From positions 1 to 36,068 of the forward strand of contig JAHBNG010000142.1 of assembly GCA_019217005.1 (NCBI GenBank): 36,068 nucleotides of DNA, in the 5' to 3' direction. The position numbers were made by a program, and so were the translations under genes. The notes below the pieces were generated by a model that did not search any database, had not been told where the DNA came from, and was given only the letters and a program-made list of their open reading frames with translations. This document shows positions 7,377 through 15,856 of this stretch, in pieces (the first letter of the stretch is position 1; each line of letters begins with the position of its first letter). Source of the DNA: Chloroflexi bacterium TSY. GTDB lineage: Bacteria; Chloroflexota; Anaerolineae; Caldilineales; Caldilineaceae.

Positions 7377-9726
7377 TCAAGAGTTGGGCGGTTTTGGTTT
7401 GCGCATGTTGTAGCGTTTGCGGAGAGCAGCCTTGGCCTTGAGTTGTTGGATGAGGTGGTCAGAAGCATCAATGAGATAGCAACGCTGGTGAGGATGACGA
7501 GAGACAAAATCAGGGGGAATGGTGCCATCAAAAATGCGAGCCCGAATCCACTCTTTGTCAGTGTTGCCCTCGAGAGCTAAGCCACGGGTGGTGAATTTGC
7601 GATCAACTTTGGGAGGTGTTTTGGCAGAAGCAGGCTTGACGGACCATCCTTGTTTGAGCCTGAGATTACGGATGGTCACTCGGGTAAGGTCAGAACCGTC
7701 CATGGCAGTAAAGTGTTCAGAGTTAAGGATGTCGGCAATGTGGGTGTCGGAAGTACCATGTTCCCAGAATTGGCGAATGCGCTGAATCATGGCTGTAAAA
7801 TGAGGAACATGAGCCCATGGTTGAAAGGGGCGGTGGGCGGAAAAGAGGGAGTAATGAGCAGAGAGCCAGACAATCTTGACTTCGATGGAGGTTTTGTCTC
7901 TGGGTGTGAGGATGCCTTGAGAAATGAGGGTGCGCAGGAGTTCTTTTTGGTCAGAGTAGGATAGTTGAGGCCAGAGGTCGGGCAGAGTCTCAGAGATATG
8001 CTGGAACTGCTGTTGAAGTAGAGGTGAGATGGTTGGAACGGTCTGCTGATGTTGAAAGAGCTTGTAATCTCGTTGGGTTTCCTGGAGAGCAACGAGCTTT
8101 TCTTCCCAACGTTTTTCAAGGGAGGCAGTAACGAGTCGGTTCTCGGGGTCAGCTTGGTTGTATTGCCGTTCAGCACGCAGGGCTTCATAGTCGGCTCGCT
8201 GAAGACGCTGCTGCCACTGTTGGTCGAGCTTGGCGTGGTCTTGTTGCTGCTGGTCAAGTAAGGCAGCCAACGCATCTAGCTGGGCTGGCTGAATGGCCTC
8301 AAAGAAGGCTTGGACGACAATCTCATCAATCTTGGGAGCGGTGACAAAGAGGCAGCTTTTGCGACCATAGGTATCATAGAGTTCAGAACAGGCGTAGGTG
8401 GTGGTACTGCGATAGCGGATGTGCATTCGACGAGCGCAGCAGCCACACTTAACGAGTCCTTGGAGCAATGCCTTGCCTTCCCTGGCAGCGCCTTGAGCTG
8501 CTACGATGGCTTTCTCGAACGAAGTTGCATTCTGGCGTAGTCGCTCTTGGTTTGCTAAATACTGTTCCCAGGAGATGTAAGCCGGATAGACATCTTGTTG
8601 CAAATGGATTCATTCGTCCATGGGGCAGGTTTTGCGCCCGCTATTTGGTGAACCGAAGGCCAGTCGTTTGGCTGGATCGACCTGAGTGCGGCCATGAGCG
8701 AAGGCTCCGGCATAGGCGGGATTCTTGAGGATTGACTTGATGACCGTGTATGACGGTTCTTTCCACAAAATCTCACCGTGGTGAGCGCCACCCATCTGAC
8801 GCCTGGGAAAGAGAATCTTGTTGTCCAGACAGTGCTTTAAGACTTTCGGACAGGTGCCCAACTCGGCAAATTTGTCCAGAATGAGTTGAATTGTGCTTTG
8901 GACTTGCTGATCTGGGTCTTTGTCGACCACATTGTCCCGTTCTCGGACAAGACCGGTAGGCAAGGGTTGACGATACTCAGCTCGCATGCTCTTGTTCATG
9001 CGCCCCGTATCTAGACGTTGGCGAATCAAGTGCAGTTCCAGTTCGCTCATGGTTCCATTCAGACCAAGTACCATGCGGTCGTTGAAGTCTTTGGGGTCGT
9101 AGATGGCGTCATTGTCGGCGATGAGGACGCCAAAGACGTCGGCCAACTGAAGCAAGGGATACCAGTCGGCATTGTTGCGGGCGATTCGTGAGACTTCGTA
9201 GCCAAAGATGATGCCCACCTGGCTCATGGAGACTAGACTCAGTAGATCCAAATTTCAGGTTTTGAGAGAGAATTCTGGCTAAACAGTTGACATAAATACA
9301 AATTTGCCGGTCGATATCTAGTTTTTGCGTTAGATTTGGGCGATTTTCAGATATGAAATAGGTTGTTTTCTGTAACCGAAATCTGAATAAATGACTCCAA
9401 AATCCCTGCAATCTCGACTGAAAATAGCCAAAAACGCCAAATTTGGATCTACTGAGACTCAGAATCTCCTGGAAACCCATCCGGTCATTGCTGCTTGTTC
9501 CCGAGATTCCCTGGTCTGAGTCGATGACTCGGATTTGATTTTCGGGCCACCCAAGGGCTTTGGCTCGTTCTTCCAGTCGATACTGGTTCACCTGACTCTC
9601 TGTGTTCTCCCTCACCTGCTTCAGCGAGGATTGGCGCACATAGATGCAGGCTAGCCGCTGGCGATGGAGCGGCTGAATCTTCTGGCTTCCGTTCACTATG
9701 AAGCGAGAGTTAGTCGAGTAGTTCAT
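7377..9726 (-). pseudogene. large serine recombinase, premature TGA and miniature-element insertion
   Basis: From ATG at 9726 the minus strand encodes a resolvase-type N-terminus (LACIYVRQSSLKQVRENTES, catalytic-Ser region; DQGISGTSS), then EVSRIARNNADW and LGLNGTMSELELHLIRQRL, a recombinase domain, a zinc-ribbon segment (VKCGCCARRMHIRYR) and a long coiled coil. Two lesions are visible. A 215-bp miniature element lies after QEIL (9240-9454 plus a 5-bp duplication). A TGA at 8610-8612 lies where CCMDEW-like continuation is expected, probably a former TGG. Removing the insert leaves 2130 bases, exactly 710 codons, in one frame apart from that TGA. The family catalyses integration or excision by a covalent Ser-DNA link. 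This copy should be inactive. Confidence 0.88.
9240..9454. mobile_element. 215-bp miniature inverted-repeat element in the recombinase gene
   Basis: Terminal inverted repeats CAGTAGATCCAAATTT at 9240-9255 and AAATTTGGATCTACTG at 9439-9454 are perfect over 16 bp. A 5-bp target duplication AGACT lies at 9235-9239 and 9455-9459. No transposase is encoded; the interior is AT-rich. Removing it restores the recombinase frame (QEIL-SLVSMSQVG). It is non-autonomous, and the transposase family that mobilised it is not identifiable in this window. Confidence 0.88.
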
Positions 9727-9904
9727 GACTCACCTCCGCTTTCTTGACGCTTCGTTGGGTCAACATCTGGCAGATCTGCACCAGACTCTGCAGAATCTGC
9801 TGTTGGTGGGGTGGACTTAGCTGCTGCCAGACTTGTTTTGGAGACGTTAGACTCCTTTCTGTTTGGGGGATTACTTGATTCTGTCTCGTTTTTTCTTTCA
9901 TCAT
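9710..9904 (-). CDS. small companion ORF of the serine recombinase
   Basis: A 64-residue protein rich in Gln (VWQQLSPPHQQQILQSLVQI), predicted mainly helical. Small ORFs of this type commonly sit just upstream of large recombinases in similar cassettes; I recognise the pattern but not a function. Its end overlaps the recombinase ATG region and it lies largely inside the 3' end of the next upstream ORF in another frame, so at most one of the two uses the overlap as conserved coding sequence. Start ATG at 9904 on the minus strand. Confidence 0.5.
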   Translation of the reverse strand: MMKEKTRQNQVIPQTERSLTSPKQVWQQLSPPHQQQILQSLVQICQMLTQRSVKKAEVSHELLD

Positions 9905-10178
9905 TGCTGGAGTTCTCCTTGATTTGGACTTCTATGCGTTTATAGAGATCCAGCAATTCTCCCACAACTCTCAGGTTCAGGGGCAATGGATAGAGAATCG
10001 GTTCATAACGACCCACGTCCGTTATACTTAGTGGAATTCGTCTCCAAATGTCTTTTTGCAGTTCGACCGTGCAGACTGGGCCTTCCTTGCCCTCTGCACT
10101 GATTTTGACAACTTTTAGCTTTTGTCCGCATAATGCGTGGCGGGGATCGACTACTGTTACATGCGAAACTTCGCGCAT
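9723..10178 (-). CDS. DUF5372-like small protein of the recombinase cassette
   Basis: A 151-residue protein. The N-terminal 85 residues look structured and conserved: VSHVTVVDPRHALCGQKLKV, then a RIPLSITDVGRYEP segment. This resembles the DUF5372-type protein that usually opens such recombinase cassettes (role unknown). The remaining 65 residues are low-complexity, rich in Ser, Asn, Glu and Pro, and overlap the 64-residue ORF in another frame, so the tail may be non-conserved. It is followed directly by the recombinase on the minus strand. Family assignment is by pattern only. Confidence 0.5.
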   Translation of the reverse strand: MREVSHVTVVDPRHALCGQKLKVVKISAEGKEGPVCTVELQKDIWRRIPLSITDVGRYEPILYPLPLNLRVVGELLDLYKRIEVQIKENSSNDERKNETESSNPPNRKESNVSKTSLAAAKSTPPTADSAESGADLPDVDPTKRQESGGES

Positions 10179-10391
10179 TGTACTTCTTGGGGTAGTTACT
10201 TCATTAGGGTAACATCATTTGCACCAGATGGCGGGGGATTGGTGCCGAATTGCGTTATTTCGTTCACATTGTTGGTCGCTCGCACGGACCTGGTCGGTTA
10301 CAGTCCCGCCACTGGTGAAACGGGCGTTGGCGGGCTGTCGGCGGTGGCAAACAGTAAGTAGTAGTTCAGCTACGTGGTGGAAGCAGGTAGT

Positions 10392-10538
10392 ATGTCTGGG
10401 ATAGACAACAGTCCAGGCCGAATTATCTTTTTGAATGTAGCACCTTGCTCCGGAGAAACGATACTTGCGCGTACTCTACAGGAGACACCTGACGAGTCCT
10501 ATCTGCATGTGAGTGTTGACCATGTGGGTAGTGGTTAA
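10392..10538 (+). pseudogene. chloramphenicol phosphotransferase-like kinase, N-terminal fragment
   Basis: A 48-codon frame begins with ATG at 10392 and contains GRIIFLNVAPCSGETILART followed by LQETPDESYLHVSVDHV. Chloramphenicol phosphotransferase-like P-loop kinases begin almost the same way, with a GASSSGKST loop. Here the loop has decayed to VAPCSGET and the lysine is lost. The frame then enters the IS1-family terminal repeat at 10527 and stops there. No C-terminal half is found beyond the element, so the rest was deleted or moved. It cannot be functional. Confidence 0.7.
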
Positions 10539-11324
10539 GCGAGAACTGATTGGGTCGAGTTGTAGTAATGAATGAATCGGCGCAGAGCAATTTCATGAAA
10601 CGCGTCGGTCTTGGAAAAGGAAAGTGTCTTGCGGACAAAACGTGCGAGCCGTTGGCGCAGGGTGTTGTTCCAGCGTTGGCGAAACGCCCACTTCGTGAAC
10701 GACATGTGCGGTTTGGCCAGTCTCTTTGCCGACGGATTGATGGACCGTGCCTAGATGCCCAAAGACAGCATCGTAGGTCTCCCAGAAGTCGCTAAAAGTG
10801 GCGCAGTGGCGGTGGTCGGGGGGGAACCACGACCATAAACGCCAACAATCCTCCTCACTGCGTCCGCCAATGAAGTACGAGACAATCTGGCGGGTGCGTC
10901 GACAGAGGGCTATCCAGACCCAGCCTTTGTTTTTTTGACCCGACAAAGGACCAGAGTTCATCCAGTTCCAACACGTCATCAGGCTGCGGATCATCCAAGG
11001 GTGGGACAACGGGTAAGTCGGCATCCTCTTCACGTAACCACTTGGCGACGCTCTGACGCACCACACCAAAGGTGCGCTCAAGCCCGCACAGACTGGACCG
11101 CTCATGCTACGCACGCAAGATTTCGGCGCACCGTTCCGCTCTATAAGCAACGGTTGGGTTCAGGGTGCCATAGGACCCGCACCCTTTGCAGTGATATTTC
11201 TGCTTACCCTTTGCCGTTTGACCATTTTTCGTGATCTGCTTGCTACCACATCCATTGCATTGATGGATTATTGTTTCCGTTACCATTGCCTGATTCTATC
11301 ATCACTTTACAGTTAACCACTACC
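10527..11324. mobile_element. IS1-family insertion sequence, decayed
   Basis: About 798 bp bounded by inverted repeats GGTAGTGGTTAA at 10527-10538 and TTAACCACTACC at 11313-11324 (12 bp). One IS1-type transposase gene on the minus strand fills the element. No matching target duplication is seen in the flanks, which fits a deletion or rearrangement on one side after insertion. The left end truncates a phosphotransferase-like gene fragment. Confidence 0.85.
10535..11286 (-). pseudogene. IS1-family transposase with nonsense and frameshift lesions
   Basis: From ATG at 11286 the minus strand reads a zinc-finger N-terminus (CNGCGSKQITKNG then YHCKGCGSYGTLNP). A TAG at 11107-11109 interrupts RA-HERSSL. 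It continues with VRQSVAKWLREEDADL, DVLELDELWSFVG, a frameshift, GWVWIALCRRTRQIVSYFIG and DFWETYDAVFG, another frameshift near 10700, and then RWNNTLRQRLARFVRKTLSF, finishing with HYYNSTQSVLA at a TAA inside the terminal repeat. This is the full IS1 transposase order (ZnF, HTH, DDE) with at least three inactivating changes. Confidence 0.85.
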
Positions 11325-11346
11325 AAAGTTATTGAATTCCCATTCC

Positions 11347-12138
11347 TTAGCTAGACGCGCTTGCATACCTGCGCAGCCCGGTCTGAAACAGAGCTGAAGC
11401 TGCAAATAATAATACAATAGACATCGTCAGACTCAGCAGCAACATCGGCAAAGTCAGGGTATTTCCCATTGCCTGCGCGGGGATGGTGGTCATCATGCCG
11501 ACGGGTACGATCCAAGTCAAGACGAGTCGTAACCAACCAGGATAAAGGCCAACGGGGTAGCGCGCCATCTGAAAGATGCCGTTGAAGATCCAGGTGTAGA
11601 AAAAACCAGGTCCCCAGAAGACTAGGCTGGTCAGACCAAGCAATAGACTGTAGAGAATCAAAACACTACTGACTAAGGATAGTAGGAAGAAGGCAAGTTG
11701 AGTGACAGAAAGTGTCTGATTCAGTTGCGCAATCGCAGTTCCCAAAACGCCCACCCCCAGCAGCAGCTCAAAGAGTGCCAGCGGGTTCCAGCGTTGAAAG
11801 CTGGACATAAATTGAGGGCTGACGGGGCGCAATAGGGTGAAATCAAATGTACCATGCCAAATTGAACCATTCATTCCCGCAAGGGAGTCCAGACTTGGTT
11901 CGATGAAGAGGCCCCGCAGCGCACCAAGAATCAGATAGACGCCCAGGAGAGCGAGCGTTGAAGCAAAGGTCCAGCCGCGTACTGTGTCAATTTGATTGAA
12001 GAGTACAACCAATCCCAAAACTCCCGTTCCGAAATTGAGTAATGAATTCAGCACATTGATGAAAAAGTTTGTCCGATAGGCCAACTCTTGTTGGGCTGAT
12101 GCTCGAGCAAAATAGCTGATTAAACGTAAATGGCGCAT
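11347..12138 (-). CDS. ABC-2 family exporter permease (second permease)
   Basis: A 263-residue membrane protein with about six hydrophobic segments, beginning MRHLRLISYFARASAQQELA. It resembles PF06182 (ABC2_membrane_6) permeases, which come as adjacent pairs with an ATPase. Its start lies one base after the upstream permease stop, and its ribosome-binding site AGGAGG is formed by the last codons of that gene, so the pair is translationally coupled. With the ATPase it would form an exporter in the cytoplasmic membrane; substrate unknown. The ATPase gene of the set is now interrupted, so the transporter is probably orphaned. Confidence 0.82.
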   Translation of the reverse strand: MRHLRLISYFARASAQQELAYRTNFFINVLNSLLNFGTGVLGLVVLFNQIDTVRGWTFASTLALLGVYLILGALRGLFIEPSLDSLAGMNGSIWHGTFDFTLLRPVSPQFMSSFQRWNPLALFELLLGVGVLGTAIAQLNQTLSVTQLAFFLLSLVSSVLILYSLLLGLTSLVFWGPGFFYTWIFNGIFQMARYPVGLYPGWLRLVLTWIVPVGMMTTIPAQAMGNTLTLPMLLLSLTMSIVLLFAASALFQTGLRRYASASS

Positions 12139-12139
12139 C

Positions 12140-12931
12140 TTATCCTCCTACAGCTTCATAGCGGCGCAGACCAAGACGCCATAGAGTCATACTCATCGTG
12201 AGTGCAATGACCAGCCAGAAACACTGAATAGTCACTCCCATTGCAAGTTCATCGATCGTCAACTGATTGGTCAACACCTCGGCCGGAAAGCCAATCATGT
12301 AGCGAAATGGGAGTACAATGGCGACTGTTTTCATCAGATCTGGCAATATCGCAATGGGGGCAACCTGCCCGGCCAAGAGAAAGACGAGTGAATCTTGCAC
12401 GGCGAGCAACGCATTGGCACGCGTGGCCCAAAAGGCAAGTAAGGCGAGCCAATAACCCCATAGAAATCGCAGCAACCATGCGAAGAGAAGAGAGGGAAGG
12501 AAAACAAGTGCATTCAGCAAAGTCAGCTCCAATTCTGGGCGAAGGAGGAAAGCGAGAATCGCTGTAACGGGGATGACAAAGATCAAATAGATGCCCTTTC
12601 CCGCAATCTCTGTAGCAAGTGTATCCGCAAATGGCGTAATGGGTCGAAGGAGCAGGGAATTCATCTTTCCATCTCGAATCAGATCGCCAACTGTCCAATT
12701 CGTCTGCGAGTAGGTCAGTTGATTAACGACGATCAGGATCAAATAGTAGGCTACGAATTCGCCGCGCGTCATGCCGCCAATAGTTTGGCTTCCGGCGGCT
12801 GTTGACCAAACGAAGAGATAGACGAGTGGCGGAATCATCCAACCGAATGCGAGTAGGAAGAAGAAGCTTCTCTCTTGCAGCCAAGCCATCCAAGTGACGC
12901 GAATGAGGCCAAGAATGCCACGTTGATTCAT
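12140..12931 (-). CDS. ABC-2 family exporter permease (first permease)
   Basis: A 263-residue membrane protein beginning MNQRGILGLIRVTWMAWLQE, with about six membrane segments. Diagnostic stretches are LIRDGKMNSLLLRPITPFAD and LLAGQVAPIAILPD, typical of ABC2_membrane_6/DUF990-type permeases. A good GGAGG site stands before the ATG. The gene lies between the ATPase (50 bases upstream) and the second permease (1 base downstream) in one minus-strand operon. The substrate cannot be inferred. Confidence 0.82.
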   Translation of the reverse strand: MNQRGILGLIRVTWMAWLQERSFFFLLAFGWMIPPLVYLFVWSTAAGSQTIGGMTRGEFVAYYLILIVVNQLTYSQTNWTVGDLIRDGKMNSLLLRPITPFADTLATEIAGKGIYLIFVIPVTAILAFLLRPELELTLLNALVFLPSLLFAWLLRFLWGYWLALLAFWATRANALLAVQDSLVFLLAGQVAPIAILPDLMKTVAIVLPFRYMIGFPAEVLTNQLTIDELAMGVTIQCFWLVIALTMSMTLWRLGLRRYEAVGG

Positions 12932-13529
12932 TTTGTACCTCCGGAAGGGGAAGTTGTTGATGGTTAATCTAAGCGACCTGGTCAGTTAGCCGAAACGGTG
13001 ACTGTCGTTTCTCCGTTCACACTGGCGCCTGAATAGATTTGATCGATGACTGCCTCGATTGGCGGATCTTCGACGGCTAGATCAACGATGGGCATCGATT
13101 GCAACAGTTGTGCCGTGACGTCGGGGGCTTTCGTTCGCTCGGTGCGCACCATCCAGGAACCATTCGTCTGTGAGAGGAGTTGAGCACTCTCTGGCAAAGG
13201 GAAGCTTCGGTCAATATGCCGATCTAATTCGATACGAATGAGCTTGAAGGGAGCCAGTTGATCGGCAAGGTCATTCAGCGGGCCGTCGAAGAGCAATTTT
13301 CCTTCATGTATCAGAATCACTCGTTGACAAAGCGCCACGACATCGGCCATATAGTGGCTGGTCAGGAGAACTGTCACACCATTTCGCTGGTTGTATTCAG
13401 CCAAAAATTGGCGTAAGCGTCGCTGCATAGAAACGTCTAGTACAGAAAGGCATAAATGATTACATAGATAATTGCAGGAGTTATGTAAACTGGAGGCATC
13501 GATAATATCCCAAAGAAGGAGAAAAAGAG

Positions 13530-14853
13530 ATGCCAGGTCCAGAAGCCGAAAAAATCGAACTAAGCCCAAAAGCGAAAGAAGGTCTAGAGCAGTTAGTCAA
13601 GGGGCACACAACGGGCCAACAGATGGTCAAGCGAGCGCAGATAATTTTGTACGCAGCTGCGGGTAAAGATTCTGGGACAATTAGCCTAGAAGTGGGCGTG
13701 TCTCGCAAAACGGTCTTCAACTGGAAAAAGAGATGGCTAGCTCTAGAAGCGATACCGCTGGAAGAACTCACAGCGCAAGAGAGGTTGGAAGACCTGCCAC
13801 GTCCTGGGGCACCGTCCGTAATCACGGCAGACCAAAGATGCCAACTGGAAGCCTTGGCCTGTGAATCGCCAGAGAAGTGCGGGCGTCCCATCAGCGAATG
13901 GACAGGGCGAGAAATCGCCGACGAACTGGTCAAGCGAAATATAGTAGAAAGTATCTCACCCAGACATGCGGCGAGGCTTTTTAAAACAGCTACGGCAAAA
14001 GTCGGGTACAAAAAATGACCATAAGGGGTGAAATCCTAGAGCAGCCCTCTGTTTGCATGAAAAATTTGTACCCGACTTTTGCTGCTACTGTTTAAAAAAG
14101 ATGCATCAATTCGGCCCCATATGAGTCGCTACTGGCAAAACACGCCCAAGGATGAACTCTTTGAGGTGAAGAGCCAAACCATCAATGACCTCTATGCCCG
14201 TGCTTCTGAACTGGCGAAGAAGGGTGAACTCGTTGTTTCCAACGATGAAAAGACAGGGGTTCAAGCCCTCGAAAGGAAATATCCCGATCGTCCAACTGTC
14301 CCTGGCAAAGACCGTCTCATTGAGCATGAGTATATCCGTCATGGCACCTTAGCCTTCATCCTGACATTCAATGTTGCCTTGGGTGGCATTCTCTGGGTCA
14401 CTGCTGAACCCACCGCACCGAGCACGATTATGTTGCACATATTCGCCAGATGGTTGAGGCACACCCTCACATCAAACGTTGGCATATCGTGGTTGATAAT
14501 CTCAACATCCATTGCTCCGAATCTCTTGTTCACTACGTGGCCGCTGAGTCGGACATCACCTGTGATCTTGGTGTAAAGGCAAATCTGGCATCCTCGAATC
14601 CATGAAGACTCGTGCCGAATTCTTGTCCCATCAAGAACATCGCATTGTCTTCTACTATACGCCTAAACATGCTTCCTGGATGAATCAGATTGAAATCTGG
14701 ATTAGCATTTTGGTCCGTAAACTATTGCGCAAAGGTTCTTTTCTTTCTCTTGATGACTTACGCAACAAAGTTTTCGCTTTCATTGACTACTACAACCAAA
14801 CTATGGCTAAACCTTTCCAGTGGACCTACAAGGGCAAGGCTCTATCTGCGTAA
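13530..14853 (+). pseudogene. IS630-family transposase, interrupted and frameshifted
   Basis: The N-terminal part (13530-13985) has the paired helix-turn-helix domains of IS630: KRAQIILYAAAGKDS, VGVSRKTVFNWKKRW and SEWTGREIADELVKR, ending HAARLFK. After the miniature element it resumes KDASIRPHMSRYWQNTPKDE. The DDE residues are in VVSNDEKTGVQAL, HIVVDNLNIHCSES (another frame after a shift near 14420) and YYTPKHASWMNQIEIW (third frame after a shift near 14577). Removing 13986-14096 joins the first two parts in frame. All catalytic residues are encoded, but not in one frame. Confidence 0.88.
13986..14091. mobile_element. 106-bp miniature inverted-repeat element nested in the IS630 transposase
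   Basis: Imperfect 27-bp terminal repeats (23 of 27 match) begin ACAG and share GCAAAAGTCGGGTACAAA. The flanks carry TTAAA at 13981-13985 and 14092-14096. Excision restores RLFK-KDASIRPHMSRYW. No coding capacity. It is a third-level insertion: miniature element in IS630 in ABC ATPase. Confidence 0.85.
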
Positions 14854-15575
14854 TCATTTATGCCTCTTTGTACTAGTCCAAGGGTTGGTTCATCGAGAAA
14901 AAGTACTTTGGGGCAATGAAGGAGTCCAGCTACCAGTTCACACTTCATCCGTTCGCCGAGGGAAAGATTACGTACCGGTTTTGTCAAGAGTGGCTCCATC
15001 TCCAGTAGATCCACAAGTTCGTCAAGTGTTTCGTCGAAAGCTCGCTGCGGGATGTCATAGATCTCGCCTAATACGACGAACGTGTCCAACGGTGGAATGT
15101 CCCACAACATCTGGCTCTTGTTCCCCAAGACCATGCTGATTGAGCGCAGATAATCATGTTTGCGCTCCCAAGGCACGAACCCGGCGACCTGTGCTTCGCC
15201 CATCGTTGGGCGCATGAGTCCAGCCAACATTTTGAGTGTGGTGGTTTTGCCTGCTCCGTTGGGGCCAAGCAGAGCAACCATTTCACTTTCCTCAATGGCA
15301 AAATCGATCTCTTGGACTGCGGTGACCTCGCGATAGCGACGGTGAAAGAGGCTACGTAGCGAAGCGCTCAAACCTGCTTCGCGTTCGGGTACGCGATAGG
15401 TTTTGGTCAGGTTGCGGACAACAATTTGAGACACAGATGACCTCCTCTTTATAGGACGTGTTGCGTGGCATCAGTCAAGAATGTTGGTGATGCTGCATAA
15501 TTCTATCTTGACTATTCATCAGGCTGTTTCCACTATACCAAGTATTTATGACATCTTGTGTCACGTATAAATTGG

Positions 15576-15654
15576 GAGTGTGTCCCAAAGTGTGTAAATA
15601 GAGCCGATTCCCTGACTGAGCGGTATCCATTTGCACACTTTGTGGTACACACTC
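15576..15654. repeat. dispersed palindromic repeat, copy A
   Basis: 79 bp. The left arm GAGTGTGTCCCAAAGTGTGT is mirrored by the right arm ending GTGGTACACACTC. The interior shares a GATTCCCTGACTGAGCGGTA block with copy E. It lies between the start of the ABC ATPase gene and a glycosyltransferase remnant. Confidence 0.88.
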
Positions 15655-15658
15655 TCAA

Positions 15659-15856
15659 ACGAACTATCCACTAATTGGTGGCGGCGAAAATGCGGAGCGT
15701 GTGCTTCTCATCGGATGGGGTGAAGGGTTGGATCAGGCCGCGAGGTGGATTGATCGACTCCCGAATGCAGACGACGTACGAGTTGTCTCTTGGTATAGCG
15801 ATGGACCGTTAACATATATCCTGCAGAGCGAGGCTCAGGTTAGCTCGAGCAAGCTA
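15659..15856 (+). pseudogene. remnant of a membrane glycosyltransferase C-terminal domain
   Basis: A short plus-strand frame reads NYPLIGGGENAERVLLIGWG followed by EGLDQAARWIDRLPNADDVR and VVSWYSDGPLTYILQ, then runs into the antisense of the permease gene. The GWGEGLDQAA and ASWY-like segments resemble the periplasmic tail of ArnT/PMT-like (GT39-type) glycosyltransferases common in Chloroflexota. No start, membrane part or true stop remains. It abuts repeat copy A, so the deletion endpoint may lie at the repeat. Identification is from pattern memory. Confidence 0.45.

Larger units (their letters stand above)
13440..14873. mobile_element. IS630-family element inserted at TA in an ABC ATPase gene
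   Basis: Ends are near-perfect 24-bp inverted repeats sharing GTAC, then GGCATAAATGATTAC. The flanks carry TA duplications at 13438-13439 and 14874-14875, the target rule of IS630/Tc1-mariner elements, within an original CTAG. The element carries one plus-strand transposase gene that is itself broken by a 106-bp miniature element and two frameshifts. Without the miniature element and its duplication it would be about 1.32 kb. Confidence 0.92.
12982..15434 (-). pseudogene. ABC transporter ATPase split by an IS630-family element
   Basis: The N-terminal part is read from GTG at 15434 (preceded by AGGAGG) to 14876: MSQIVVRNLTKTYR, Walker A GPNGAGKTTTL, signature LSLGERMKCELVAGLL, Walker B KVLFLDEPTLGL. 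The C-terminal part continues at 13437 with DVSMQRRLRQFLAEYNQRNG, the H-loop LLTSHYMADV and an accessory domain to 12982. Removing 13440-14873 and one TA copy leaves 1017 bases, exactly 339 codons, and restores the D-loop sequence EPTLGLDVS. The intact protein would power the two downstream ABC-2 permeases. Two separated half-proteins are unlikely to work. Confidence 0.93.

Noticed and set aside
10179..10391. Possible gene between the recombinase cassette and the phosphotransferase fragment
   Set aside because: Short frames on either strand show no recognisable motif; treated as non-coding boundary sequence.
13441..14872. IS630 element with a 4-bp CTAG duplication
   Set aside because: Equivalent alignment, but TA duplication within CTAG fits the IS630 target rule and extends the terminal repeats by one base on each side.
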